Source: Homalodisca vitripennis (Eukaryota; Arthropoda; Insecta; Hemiptera; Cicadellidae). From it: 64,000 bases of DNA. The notes under the pieces were generated by a model that made no database searches, had not been told where the DNA came from, and worked only from the letters and a program-made list of their open reading frames with translations. Both the position numbers and the translations under genes were made by a program. The number at the start of each line of letters is the position of its first letter. The stretch's first letter is position 1. Positions 23,147 through 39,275 of this stretch are shown here, piece by piece. The stretch lies in contig NC_060208.1 of the NCBI RefSeq assembly GCF_021130785.1, positions 54,540,501 to 54,604,500 on the forward strand. Direction: 5' to 3'.

Positions 23147-23354
23147 TATATATATACATATATACACACATGCACATTTGTATTGGTATGTATATTTAAA
23201 ACATATAAACGGTACATATGATATCCAGTATTGCTACTTAATATTATACCTAAATCTTATTTCAAAATATGATATCGCATCTGAAACGCTCTAATAGCCG
23301 TTCTAGGGACGCTAAGTATCGTTTTATCGTTTGTGAAAAAAACTTTCGCTAAAA

Positions 23355-23640
23355 TAAAATAATCGGACTGGAACATTCCTGAATGTCAGATGTGTTCAAC
23401 CGACTGTATCCGAGGGGCAAATCCAATTCTCATTCTCTATCTCTCTCACTCTATCTGCACCCTTTCACTAATCCCACATCACCATCACACAACGAGTTCA
23501 GCCACACACGTCATCACTCGCACTCTTCTACTGATTTGTATTTGATAGATTCGGTACACGATGTTCCATCTGACAAACTGATGGACAAAAATGTGAACAA
23601 TTTTCCTATTTATGTAGTCTGAATGTAATTTGGTATTTAA
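23355..23640 (+). repeat. R1 fragment
   Basis: Matches 3990-4245 and 63755-63993: ATAATCGGACTGGAACATTC, TGAATGTCAGATGTGTTCAA, then the CT- and CACCATCACAC-rich segment. The TATA-containing part is missing. Confidence 0.8.
23383..23622 (+). CDS. Small ORF in R1 fragment (79 codons), unknown
   Basis: Same start and frame as 4026-4241 (MSDVFNRLYPRGKS, then TSPSHNEFSH, RHHSHSS, DLYLIDSV). The C-terminal end differs (SDKLMDKNVNN). No upstream TATA box is present in this copy, so expression is less likely. Confidence 0.2.
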   Translation: MSDVFNRLYPRGKSNSHSLSLSLYLHPFTNPTSPSHNEFSHTRHHSHSSTDLYLIDSVHDVPSDKLMDKNVNNFPIYVV

Positions 23641-23875
23641 AATTGTAATACAAATGTTTAGTTAAAACCTTTAAATTCATTAGGCCTATTAGTAATGTGT
23701 AATAGTAACGCATCATAACAATGTAGTCTATTTATTAGGATAATTAAGTAATAAGATTTAACTTGAATATGTTAACGTGAAATAACAGCGAACATTTAGC
23801 ATTCGGTATCATCAAATCTCTATCCAAACCCAACTCTATTATTATATAATTAGTATATCATTGACGTAATACTAA

Positions 23876-24510
23876 TTGGCTGAGCGTTATCAAAGCCTAT
23901 ATCTCGAGAGACTGGAAAAATTTCATTTCTGTCTGACTGTATATCTGTCCGCTCGATATCTCGAAAACGAACTGACCTTGACGGACAAAATTGTGCACGA
24001 AGCTTCATTTCTATGTGAGATACGCTGTGATTTGTGCTGTGTGCTTGTCACTGCACATCACATTTGGCTGAGTCTTGGGGAATATTTAGATTGGTCCTAT
24101 AGGTAACCAAAAAGTCAACAATAAAATAGCACAATAAATAACTCTGTAAACAAACGCAGCACACCCATAAGGGATTTTGACATGTGACATATTAACACAT
24201 GTTTTATTACTAAACACTGATATGAAACCTAACTTAATGAATAAAAATGTGTAATTATCATATGTCAATATATGACGAGAAAGAATTTAACTATAGACAT
24301 TAGATTTTGCATGAACCTTCATTTTTATATAGACAAGAATGAGTTCTATGACAGAGCATGTCAAACTGGCTGAGCGTCATTGAAGCCTATCACTCAGTAG
24401 CTGATAATATTGTTTTGTATGCCGGGTGAAGTAAAAGTTTCTTTTTCTTATAATTGCTTGTCGTGTTATCTATCTGCCAATAATTAAATGAGCTATGACC
24501 TTGAAATTTC
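23876..24510 (+). repeat. Modular dispersed repeat M
   Basis: Clear M landmarks are GGCTGAGCGTTATCAAAGCC, GTCCGCTCGATATCTCGAAA, CGAACTGACC, GAAGCTTCATTTCTATGTGA and ACATTTGGCTGAGTCTTGGG. A second set starts at 24290 (CATGAACCTTCATTTTTATA, TAGACAAGAATGAGTTC, GGCTGAGCGTCATTGAAGCC). The frames in this stretch are not recognised genes. Confidence 0.7.
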
Positions 24511-24879
24511 GCATTGGATTTCAGCGCAGCCTGTTACACGACACGTGGTGTAAGCGTACTCCAAACTTATTTTGGATGTCCGAACATTGCCTTGGTGAAA
24601 ATCCTTTTAATCTGATAAGTTGCAATACATCCATATTTTTGGAATGTACACATAGTCAACCCTTGCACCCGATACGGGGTGTAATACTGTTGTAATACTG
24701 TATTCAGGAAATGGATCAGTGAGTATCGTAGGAAATAGTCCTTATCAATCTCGGAACATATCCAGTTTTTTTAGTATTTGGACAAGTTCTTATAAGGCTT
24801 ACAATCTATAAGGAAGGGGTTTAGGCTGTGTTATTTAGCAATTTATTATCAATTCTGGCTACAGTAAATGGAAAATAAA

Positions 24880-25610
24880 AATGAGCAATTAGTATTTTAT
24901 TTGTATACGGGGTGTCTTGTAGTATGTAGTTATAAACCAAAAGTAGTCCAAAAACTTTCCAAAGGCATCTTTCTTCTTCGTAGGCTCGCGTTCATTGGCA
25001 GCAGAAACATCCTAATCCTGGTATATTATGGATGCTTCTTACCCCACATGGCTTACGCTGTCTCAATATGGGGGTCAGAGAGTACAAAAACTAAAAGAAT
25101 TTTCATCCTGCAGAAAGAGGCCATAAGACTCGTTTTCGGCTTACCAAGAAGGCAAAGCTGTAGAGGAGTATTTAAGGAAAATAAACTTTTGACATTCCCC
25201 TCAATCTACATACTCGAGTCACTAGTCTTTGCAAAAAAATCTACACCTCTTTTCTAGACCTTCAAGTCTCAGAACCCTTAGAAACAATGGCTGCCTAGCC
25301 ATTCCTTCTCACAGAACAGCCTTTTTCCAAAAGCATACCATATATAACCACACCATCTTCTATAATAAACTTCCTTCAAACCTAAAATCGGAAGCAAGCC
25401 TAGATGAGTTTAAAAATATTTTAAAGGAAATTTTAATAAACAAAGAGTATTATTGTGTTGACGATTTTATAAAAGATAAGACATTTTAGTTGCTAAGTTT
25501 GCACAATACCATTGTATATAAAATATGTTCAAGACGTTTGCTATGCATTTATATGTTTTTATGGCAATAAATATATTTGAATTTGAGTTTTTGAGTTTAA
25601 CCCTACAAAA
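24880..25610 (+). pseudogene. Non-LTR retrotransposon ORF2 C-terminus with 3' end
   Basis: The frame 24868-25257 carries SYKPKVVQKLSKGIFLLRRL, ILVYYGCFLPHMAYAVSIWG and FILQKEAIRLVFGLPRRQSC. After a frame change near 25240, the second frame (25229-25489) has FSRPSSLRTLRNN, HTIFYNKLPSNLKSEASLDE and a stop at about 25487. This is the usual C-terminal region of Jockey/CR1-like ORF2. The 3' UTR has GGCAATAAATATATTTGAAT and a TTGAGTT-type tail to about 25600. The element is 5'-truncated, has only one obvious frameshift, and so is younger than the other LINE relics here. Confidence 0.8.
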
Positions 25611-27954
25611 GTCAATAAAAGGTGCACGCCCGATAATGGTTCATCTTACCTAAGACATTAGACATCCTTACTACTCTAAATCTTAATCCCAATAGCAATT
25701 TGCGTTGTAATAGTACACATTACACAGTTTAGTCTTTCTTGATACCGATATAGAAATTGATGGAAGAAATATACCACTAGCCGCTATAGTTTTTGTATAG
25801 TATGATACATTTTTATCAGATAATATTTTTCTTAGCTTGACTGGTTAGCCAATTGTCTGATATGTAAAATTAGTCAGTCAACTATATGAAGACGCTTAAA
25901 GTAGCGACTTTCAGGCTCTCTTGTCTGATGGAGATATGAACCTTCTGTAAACTAGAAATATTTTTGAGAATCGTTCGAAATAATAAAAGGTTTTATTCAT
26001 TAGTTTATATAACTAGCTAACTTGAGTGCCTGATGGTCAGCCATAACCGTATAGAGGTAGAAAATAAAAATCGAAAGAATGAAGTTTCTTATTTTTAACC
26101 CTTTTTATACTATCACATTTCAAACTCTACAAAACTTTGCATGTCAATTGAGTTCTTTTTTATGAAATATCCCGTTATCTATTTCAAGAAAAGCCAAGTT
26201 ATACAGAGCAAATTGGCTCTTGGCTCGCTTCATTCGCTGAAATCGTATTCCTGACTCGTTAGGATTATAGCTTGCATCAGTGAAGTCTGTCGTTTGTTGA
26301 AGATCCATTTTGAAATCTCCAGTGACATGGTTATGTTGTACTTTAGATGTATTATGTTGACAGGCGACATCGTCTTACCTACCTACATCTGTACATCAGG
26401 ATCGAAATGACATTTTATTTTAGAACTCAGCTCAGGATTTGTTTTGATTTTAGTCTAAACAAAATCTTACTCTTGGTTTTTCAGCTAATGATTTAATTGG
26501 TTTTTCAGTCGTCTATTAATTACATAAAAGTATTCAATTTTGTAAAATAACATTAGATTCACCATTATATAGACAATACGGATACAAAAACTTAATACCA
26601 TTATTTCTAGTGTTCTATTTACTTGCACAATAGTATTTCGACAATAGGTGTTTCCGAAATAGAATTTCAACGTCTTAAAAAAATTCTTATATGAAATAAT
26701 TACTAAATTTTAGATCTGTATTGAACCGTAGTGGAATTGTATTCGAAAACTAAACCATCTCAAATTAAAGCACTTTGTTGTGATCTAATTCCATTCCTTT
26801 ATTATGACAAATAATCGTGTAAGCTCAACGAATATTTTTTAACTTGAACGTAACTCCATGCAAAACTGAGTTCAAAAATTCCACAGGCAAATTCAAACTA
26901 AGCAACGATTGGAATTTGCAGTTATGCAATGTTTTATTCTCTCTATTTCAAAAGTTACAAATTACTGAACGTATTAATTAATAAAATATAAATACAAGAA
27001 AAAGAATATATCTACATCAATACGTACTTTGATTCACTAACTTCGTCATCCACTCATACAATAAAGAGATAAGTTTGCTTTTTTATAAGTCAATCTACTA
27101 ACATGATGATTCGAGCCCACGTATAAGAAAAGTGAAGGAATTGCCTGTTCTATATGGCAGCATTTATTCTGCCAGGCATGCAAACAAGAGCGTAACACTC
27201 GCTTACGCAAAGCTTCTATTTTATTTTACAACTTTTATGAATAAATAATATATTTAAACACAAAATTTATGAAGCGAATATGATTTATGTATAAGTATGC
27301 TTAGTTTTGAAGTGTTCTTTGTAACTTAAATTCTCAATGTTTCTACATCTGAGAAGCAAACAAGAGATATGTTCCTTCTCAAAAATATGACAACTATTTA
27401 AACCGTCTTGTAGCGTATACATACAGGCTATTAAGTTCACAACTAAACATTCCATTCCGAAAAAGAAATCATAATAAACCAGTTTAAAATAAAGAATTTC
27501 TTTGTAAAAATACCAATATATTGCGAAATCATTAATGGTAAAGATAATGTTTTGTACAGAACTCAAGTCTGAGATTGCATGCAATATTGGTGAGGAGGTA
27601 GTAGTCTCTCCAGTCTAATGAAGTACCAAGTTCAGATCGTGCTTAGAGCTCTATTGATTTCTGTAGTAGAATATTCAAACAACTCGACCACTGCCGAAGT
27701 CAAATTCAGTTCCATAATTTATTCATTCCTAATGTATTGGAAATCTTGAAAATACTTGTGGAGTTTATAGAATAAGAAAAATTAACTTAACACAACATAA
27801 GCCTAGTCTCTATGTTTTATTCAATTAATCTGAGAGTGGTTATCTCCTCGAGGGAGGGTGAGAGGCAATTTTATTGGGAAAATGTGGAATGTAAGCATAG
27901 GTCTATTTTTGATCAAGTTTAAATTGAATGCCCCAATTAAACTACCAATAAACT
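25611..27954. other. Non-coding stretch, no feature recognised
   Basis: AT-rich sequence without supported genes or repeats. The 99-codon minus-strand frame at 27285-27584 matches nothing I recognise. Confidence 0.5.
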
Positions 27955-27990
27955 AACAAATATTACCATTATATAATGGTAATATTTGTT
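27955..27990. repeat. Perfect 36-bp palindrome
   Basis: AACAAATATTACCATTAT is followed directly by its exact reverse complement, with no spacer. Confidence 0.97.
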
Positions 27991-29929
27991 TTTATTCGCG
28001 TTTCCAGTATAAAATCAACAAGTCATGAAAATATTATATGATAAAACAGTGGACTATAAAAACCATCATCTTTTGTGTTTTTTATTTGCCTTGATTTATT
28101 ATTGTACGTTAATCGTACTTTAGTAATAAAAAGACTCTGTCTTAAATCTTAAAATAAATATCATCCAAACATTTTTTATATCTCTTAGAACTGGTTATCT
28201 TTCCAACACAATGTTCTTGAATTCATAATTATAAGTTTCTGACATAAACATTGTATACAGTAGTTAACAGCGCCATCTTGAAGATTCAAAAAGCGTAAAC
28301 ATTTGTAACCTCCCATAAATTAAATGAGGTTAGCTAACTAGTTTATTCAAAGCATGTAAGTACTATTTTTGCACCAAAATTAATCATGGTGCAAAATTAA
28401 TCAGATAGAATTTTGATATTTATAACACTACTTACCTACGGCTTATCCTGTTACATAACAGGCACGGCTGAAACCTATCCTTTTTAAATTGCACAATAAA
28501 TAAACACAATACAAACAAAAAATACATAATTTTCGTAAACGCATTGCCACCAAAAAGGATATATTAAAATACTAACTAATTATTTAAATCTGTGTAAATA
28601 AATGTATTGTCATATTGGTGAATATGTGTAATAATAATGCATAATACATTTTTATTTTTGTGCTGAGACAGACTTACATTTATTGAAGAAATATTCATAA
28701 ACGTTTTCACTATGTGCATGCAAGAATCTGTTTCGTATAATATTTAACTGTGGTAGCTATTTTATTGTCCACCTTCAATCTTAAATAATTGCTAGCGAGG
28801 CCAGTGTGTATATGTACACGTTTGTCTGAAAAGCCTACTAAATGAAAGCGTATTTCCGGCGCCTATATTCCACTTCTGGTATAAGGGATACAGAGGAAAA
28901 TTCCAACTTATGGTTGTGCCTTGATCTTCAATAGACCTACATTGGTTCACTCTTTTCACTGTAGGTGAAGTAGTGTTTAGAATACTGTGTGGACAAACCT
29001 ACGCACGCTTACGCAGACACACAAACACATGATTTCAAATCGTCCAAATTTAATTTAATATTTACGATTAGTTAAATTCCCCAAAAAGAAGTTTATGGTG
29101 GGCCACCCGGCTCGCTGCCTATTTGTTCTCACCTTGGTTTCGTTATTTGAGGGGTAAGAATATTTGAATATCTGTACCTGATGTCTTACAATATACGTTC
29201 CTGTTCCTAAATCCTTGTTAGCTGTAGTATTTTGTTAAGTCTAGCAATTATATCAATATTTTAAATCGTATCCATCATCGGAAAAAATCAGAACGATGTC
29301 CTGTCGACGACTTTTTGCCATAAAAGGATACATTTAGTGTCTGGTGTATCGCTCTGTGATTCCATTTGCTATGGTCAAATACTGACTGCGTTCGCTTGTT
29401 TGCTCAAATTGTAGTGAAGGAGAGAATGGTTCGATGAATCTTGTTAGTTCCCGGTCCCTCCTTTTCTGTGTTTCTGTAGCTACTGTAAATATGCCGTCCT
29501 ACAAAGTCAAATATACTAAGTTCGAGTACCCTTTATGTATACATTCACAATTCTGTGCACAAAGTAAAAGTTCAAGATGATCCAGAATAAACTATTTTGT
29601 TTAAATTTATCATTGCTCCGTCTATAATTAAAATTAAATACTGCTATTTTTTATTAACATTTATATCATCCTACGACAGCGTTCTGGGACTCGATAAGTT
29701 CCTGAATAAAACTTTATTAAAATTTTATTACAATTTATTTTAAGAGTTTAAAATGTTTTGTAGTATTTTAGAATAATAATACGCCTATGTTTTATATCCA
29801 AGGAATGTACCTATTCCTATTCCTGTTTTAACGCCACATGTCGTGCAAATTCTCTAGATATTGTGTGTTTGCATAGATCACATTCACAAGATCATATTCA
29901 CAAACGTTTGCATCTCTGTTAATAAAAAT
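27991..29929. other. Mostly unassigned stretch around the 29095 candidate exon
   Basis: Apart from the candidate exon I see no gene. Moderately GC-rich pieces at 28790-28990 and 29280-29520 have no frame I can support. Confidence 0.45.
29095..29153 (+). CDS. Candidate first coding exon, signal-peptide-like
   Basis: An ATG opens a 20-residue frame, MVGHPARCLFVLTLVSLFEG, with a basic start and a hydrophobic core, followed at once by GGGTAAGAAT. That gives a plausible 5' splice donor at 29154 (GTAAGA), leaving phase 2. The piece is clearly GC-richer than its surroundings. Without the donor the frame would stop two bases later. I cannot link it to a downstream exon, and chance is a real alternative. 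Confidence 0.18.
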
Positions 29930-30130
29930 GTACTCTGTAAACGAAATCAGGGAAGGTTTTAGAGGATTCTCCCCTTACTCCCCCACCCCTAATTGATGAT
30001 CATTTAACAGTTCTCGCTGATTCAGTCTGTCCATTCGGTAATCGGATGCAGCATCATTGTGTATTCAGATTTCGCAATAGAAACTCATCATGTTTTGCAT
30101 GTCCGTAAACAGCGTTTTGTGTTAACGTTG
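29930..30130 (+). repeat. Dispersed repeat, pair with 6590-6815
   Basis: Second copy: ATTGATGATCATT, ACAGTTCTCGCTGATTCAGT, ATCGGATGCAGCATCATTGT. The plus-strand frame at 30059-30295 begins inside it. Confidence 0.65.
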
Positions 30131-33834
<3,704 letters not shown>

Positions 33835-33877
33835 TATTATGTTGTGTATTATAATATACATTTTAAATTATATATCA

Positions 33878-35264
33878 CTAGCTGTTACCCACGGCTTCGC
33901 ATGAAAGTTTTAGAACCGAAGTCCTTATAAAAAGCAATTATGATGTATCATGATGTGAGTCCTACAAACATTTTAAAACGTAAGTAGGCATACATAAGGT
34001 AGATATTAGTAAGTTTATGGTAAATAGTATCAGAGTTTAACTTAATTATTATATCATGATTGGCACGTGTAGGAGCATTTCTGGTTCTAATTAATTATAT
34101 ACATAACGTCACAGCTGAATCTGCTTTGTAATCCCGATCAAGAAAACACAAATCTCGGATCACACAGGTCTCGGAAACTTACTTTAGTCAAAAAGTGTAT
34201 ATTTCCAGTCCTTGTCATATATTTCAGGTCTAAGATATTTCCAGTACCATAGTAGAGTTTGCCTTGTTGTTCTGACGAAGAAGAAACAAAAATATATAAA
34301 TATATATTTTTACATAGGACCGAGATGCCTACTTCGGTAAAAAAGTGCCTACTTAAGACCGTTTAAATTCACTTACCTACTATGTCACAGGTTAGCTTGC
34401 CATATTGCCTTGATTTAATAGCAAAACCTATATACGTTCGATTATTTAGTTCTCGGAAATCTATTTTGGTCAAAATCGTGCTGGCATAGTTGAGTTTGCT
34501 AGGACTGAAAAGCCTATTACGACCTAGGAGAAAGTCCTATCTACTTCTTATGTTCTTCCGGTATAAGGGGGAAATCCTTATTAAGGTTATGCAACATTCC
34601 AAAATAATCGTTATTAAAGTTTTGCGTTACACTTGTTTTTTGGACTGAAACCAGGGAAAGAATGAATCGTTAAGGTATGTTAGTATTGATTTCTCTTTTT
34701 TTCCGTAAGCCATTGTTAAAATGTAATATCATAATGTCATCCTTGACATTATGATATAAGCCCACTAGTTTAAAGTAACTTATGTGAAAACATTCATAAC
34801 TTTGTTCATTAAGGTTAGTTTCATAACACTATTTAATGCATTATATGATTTTAATTCGTCACTGGCGCAATCTGGAGTAAAATTTATATATTAATGTTTT
34901 ATTTACTATCTGCATTACACTACTGATCAAGCACTGTTAACTTATTATTGATAAAATTTAAATGCAAACATATATTTCAGAAAGTTTGTCGAATTATAGC
35001 TGTCAACAGCTGTTTAGTGCCAGTTTAATTTGAACTATGAAACGTTATTACGTTTCGTTCTTATAATAACATTAGAATGTAAACAAACTAAATTTTGGTG
35101 AAATGAATGTGTTATGCACTCTAAATGTTAATTCAGACCAAAAGCTATACCTGTTCCAAATTTCAGTACAATCCGTATAGCAGTTTCAGCGTGACTCGAG
35201 GACAAACCTCCAAACATCCAATTATCCAAACATTCAAACTTTCGCATTTATAATATTAGTGAGA
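33878..35264 (-). mobile_element. Helitron-like non-autonomous element (copy 2)
   Basis: Read on the minus strand it begins TCTCACTAATATTATAAATG after an A and ends in GTGGGTAACAGCTAG before a T. This satisfies the Helitron TC start, CTAG end and A-T target without a duplication. Internal blocks match copy 1 (TCTAAGATATTTCCAGTA, TTTGCCTTGT) and include a hairpin at 34727-34739/34744-34756. Length is 1387 bp, with no Rep/helicase coding. Confidence 0.65.
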
Positions 35265-37470
35265 TTTTATTTCTAGTACGAATACTTTACTTTACTATAT
35301 TTACTATCATATGTACGAGGCCGCAAAAAACTGTAAATGCTTTAAACTTTTGATATTTGCTAATGTTCATATATATTAAATAATACAATAATATAATATT
35401 GATTATATATAATGTGCAGTCCAAAAGACTTTTCGTACACTACGTACATATCTGTCATACTCATATTCGAAGCCATTACTTTTTTTACTCTGACATTTTT
35501 CTCTCTCTCTAATACTCAAATCCTCGATGTAAGATCATATAAAGTAGCCCTTGTTTGTCTCCCCGTGGAGTGAACGAGGCTGTATAGACGCTAGAAGCTA
35601 GCCAAGTGCTCCCAGAACATATTTGGCACTGAGCTTCTTTGCCACTGGAATAGTTGCCAAATACAACTTTAATCCTACAGAGGATTATTCAATTCTTCGT
35701 AAATTTTCTATTGTGGCATAATCATAAAGTTTATGATATAAAGGCTATAACAAAATTTTATAGTAACGCTAAATTAGTTTTTATTTTAGGTTCATTACAG
35801 TTTGCTGTATTTATTTATATATTGCTTTCACACCACAATACATCATTATAGTCACAAAATAATGTAAAAATTCAAGATAAAAAAGAATCAAATCAGTTTT
35901 GGAGCTACTTAAAGCTTCTCCACTTAAAAGAGAACTTTGGACTAATGGCAACAATACAAAACATAGATCATTATAATTACGTCATAATCAAGGAACGTTG
36001 GCACTACTGTATAGAGGCGCTATATAGTTGTATAGTAGTTGTTCAGTAGTTTCTTATAATTAGTCTGATGGGATGTAAGTAGCAAACTCACTGTTTCCTC
36101 TATAGCCCTAATAAAACTACCATATAGAGGCCGAATACTGTTTTCGTTGACAAAATGCCTACGGGATTCTAAATTGTAATGAAATATTTTGATACTAAAT
36201 AAGCGTTCCATGAAACGTTATTACATCTATAAATACAAAAGACAAATCAACAACCTACAATAGTTGGTTCACGCCTAGAAAAATTTAGTTTGGTATATAA
36301 TGTAAGCTCATAAATATTCCTATATGGATGATGGATTTGATAACACCTATAAGGTGGGGCAATCGATCTAAGATATTGGAAAATATGGTTCATGTTAAAT
36401 TCACAGGCTTTTAAAATTTTAATTTCTTTAAATACAAATAGATTTTAAACAATTTTGTTCGTGTCATTATAGATAATTAAAGTAGACAATTTAGGCAATT
36501 TTATAATCACACACAAGTTATAAATATGGCCAAAGAGAAAAATGTGACATTTTTACTGTATGTACATATGTAATAAAATTAGTCAAAAATCGTTTTTCGA
36601 TATTAAATGAATAGAAACATAAACACTATAAAATTGCCTTAATTTCCAATTTCAAATGTATGTAACTTTACGTGGATTGATAGAAAATTACGAATTAAAA
36701 AATACATTTTTGATACAGGAGTGTTATTATAAAGATCTATGAACTCAATGTAAAAAGTATTGTTCAATCCATGAATCGATTGCACTACTCTAAAAGTTTT
36801 AGCATATTCAGCCATAGGAATATTCAATATCAGAATTAAAAACAGATTCAGAATAAAGAATTTTTAATATTCAAAGATACAATAAAAACTTTGGTAACAA
36901 TTTATGTATTTGAAAGTAATTTATCTCTATTGCGAATTACTAGGGCACAAGTATTTTTCCACTATCACTTGTATGATGACGGAAAAAAGCTATTAATTAC
37001 ATGCCAATGAAATATCAAAATACTCCATTGAGTGTCGTCGAATTCATGTATCATATGTAGATAAGTCTATTCAGCAAGATAACATGTCGGTCTCTACATG
37101 TTTTACTGAGATCTCTGAAACTGTAAAATTAAATATGGTGACAATTTAAACTGGATCATATGCAATTTATATTTTTACATATGTTTTCATTAAATAGTTA
37201 CTATTGGTGTAGCAAAGTATAGTATACATTGTGTTATTTATGTATATATAGATACATGTTAATGAATATTTAATTTTAGTCATAATGTAGTCTAGTGTAG
37301 GTTTTTTATCCTAAGAAATTCAAAATAGCCATAATCTGTATAGTAGTAAATTTATCCACTACTAAAACACTTTTTTATAATGTCAAATTATAAATATACA
37401 AATTGACGAAAAAGTTGTTTTAGTATCTAAAAATCGTAAAACGAAATATCTTTTAAGAGACATCACGTTG
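35265..37470. other. Non-coding stretch, no feature recognised
   Basis: AT-rich. A GC-richer piece at 35530-35690 has a 52-codon minus-strand stretch without stops (SSGKEAQCQICSGSTW and on) that I cannot assign. Confidence 0.45.
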
Positions 37471-37471
37471 T

Positions 37472-38560
37472 CAATGGATGTGGTGCACTCTCCGCCAATA
37501 CCTAACATAGATCATTGTAATGACGCTATTATCGTGATATTAGTCCCACGACGAATACGATGCCACCACATAGCTAGTAATAGTGCAATGTTCTGGTCTT
37601 TGTTGCATCTAGTAAATAACAAATTTTTTCATACATATGTCTCTCATGGTGCTATGTTCGTTGTGCACTCGCCGCCAATATCTAACATAGATCAATGTAA
37701 TGACGCCATTATCGTGATATTAGTCCCACGACGAATACGATGCCACTACATAGCTAGTAATAGTGCAATGTTCTGTTCTTTGTTACATATAGTATATAAC
37801 AAATTTTTTCATACATATGTCTATCTCATGGTGCTATGTTCGTTGTGCACTCGCCGCCAATACCTAACATAGATCATTGTAATGACGCTATTATCGTGAT
37901 ATTAGTCCCACGACGAATACGATGCCACCACATAGCTAGTAATAGTGCAATGTTCTGGTCTTTGTTGCATCTAGTAAATAACAAATTTTTTCATACATAT
38001 GTCTGTCTCATGGTGCTATGTTCGTTGTGCACTCGCCGCCAATATCTAACATAGATCAATGTAATGACGCCATTATCGTGATATTAGTCCCACGACGAAT
38101 ACGATGCCACTACATAGCTAGTAATAGTGCAATGTTCTGGTCTTTGTTGCATCTAGTAAATAACAAATTTTTTCATACATATGTCTCTCATGGTGCTATG
38201 TTCGTTGTGCACTCGCCGCCAATATCTAACATAGATCAATGTAATGACGCCATTATCGTGATATTAGTCCCACGACGAATACGATGCCACTACATAGCTA
38301 GTAATAGTGCAATGTTCTGTTCTTTGTTACATATAGTATATAACAAATTTTTTCATACATATGTCTATCTCATGGTGCTATGTTTGTTGTGCAATCGCCG
38401 CCAATATCTAACATAAATCAATGTAATGATGTCATTATCGTGATATTGGCGCTATTTAGACTACGATGCCGCTACATGGCCAATAATAGTGTTCTGGTCT
38501 GTTCTTTGTTGTACTATCTAGTTTATACCAAATATTGTGTACAACCCAGACTTTTTACTG
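37472..38560 (+). repeat. Tandem array, six ~181-bp units of two types
   Basis: GTGCACTC anchors lie at 37483, 37663, 37845, 38027 and 38207, with a diverged one at 38389; spacing is 180 or 182 bp. Type A has CCAATACC, GATCATTG, CACCACATAG and GTTGCATCTAGTAAATAAC. Type B has CCAATATC, GATCAATG, CACTACATAG and GTTACATATAGTATATAAC. The order is A, B, A, B-front/A-back hybrid, B, diverged. The frames across the units (MFVVHSPP and on) repeat with the array and are not independent genes. Confidence 0.95.
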
Positions 38561-39275
38561 TAGCTCACAATACATTGCACGCGTATGACCACTACTGGTT
38601 CGAATGAATTATATTTCCTACGCCAATGTTGAGTTTGCCTTTTTCCACGATCAAGAGAATACGTCAAAAGTTTTTATTACGACCATGCTAATTTACTTTG
38701 TTAGACATTAACATAGTTTTTTTAGAATGAATATTTAATATCTGGTACAAATGTACAGCTATATGCGCATTAACAATGACACTACGTGTTTGTGTCTTTA
38801 TAAATTTAAAATATTGTTAATATTTTAGTACATTTAGAGCTGGAATTAATACTTACAAATTACTACGAACTGATTCAAAGAATATATCTAGTGTCTGACT
38901 ATCTTGTGTATTGTGACATTTTGTGAAATAGATTAGTACTTACCTATTCTCTGAAATCTAAAACGGCGTAAAAATATTTGTACTTACTATAAATGTAATA
39001 AAATTAGAAAAAATAAACAATTTTTACACAGAACAGTTGATTACATTAGAAATGCTCTTTTAGTTAATACTTTACAACTTGAGAGATCAAGGTGCGACTT
39101 TGTCGCTATTTTGAAGACCAGTGGGGCGTAGTCCGAAGGGATTTCCGAAATAATAATAAAATAATGAATACATTTTAAGGCTATATTCATTCCAGGTACC
39201 CTAACAATGCCCATGTATAATTTCAGTACAATTGGTTGAATAGGTTCTACGTGAAACTCTCGCACTCATTGTCCA
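38561..39275 (-). mobile_element. Helitron-like fragment next to the 181-bp array
   Basis: Parallels 56050-56830: CGCCAATGTTGAGTTTGCCT with CCACGATCAAG, then TTTTTACACAGAACAGTTGA, ATGCTC-TTTAGTTAAT and ACAATTGGTTGAATAGGTT. Both ends are degraded. Plus coordinate 38.56 kb corresponds to the CTAG-side end, which is where the array lies. Confidence 0.55.

Noticed and set aside
35530..35690. 52-codon minus-strand stretch with QCQICSGSTWLASS
   Set aside because: GC-richer and open, but no start, splice pair or family identified; could be a transposon fragment.
37468..38607. Overlapping ORFs (MFVVHSPP...) in the 181-bp array
   Set aside because: They repeat with the array, end at the unit boundary where length is 182 and run on only where it is 180; no domain.
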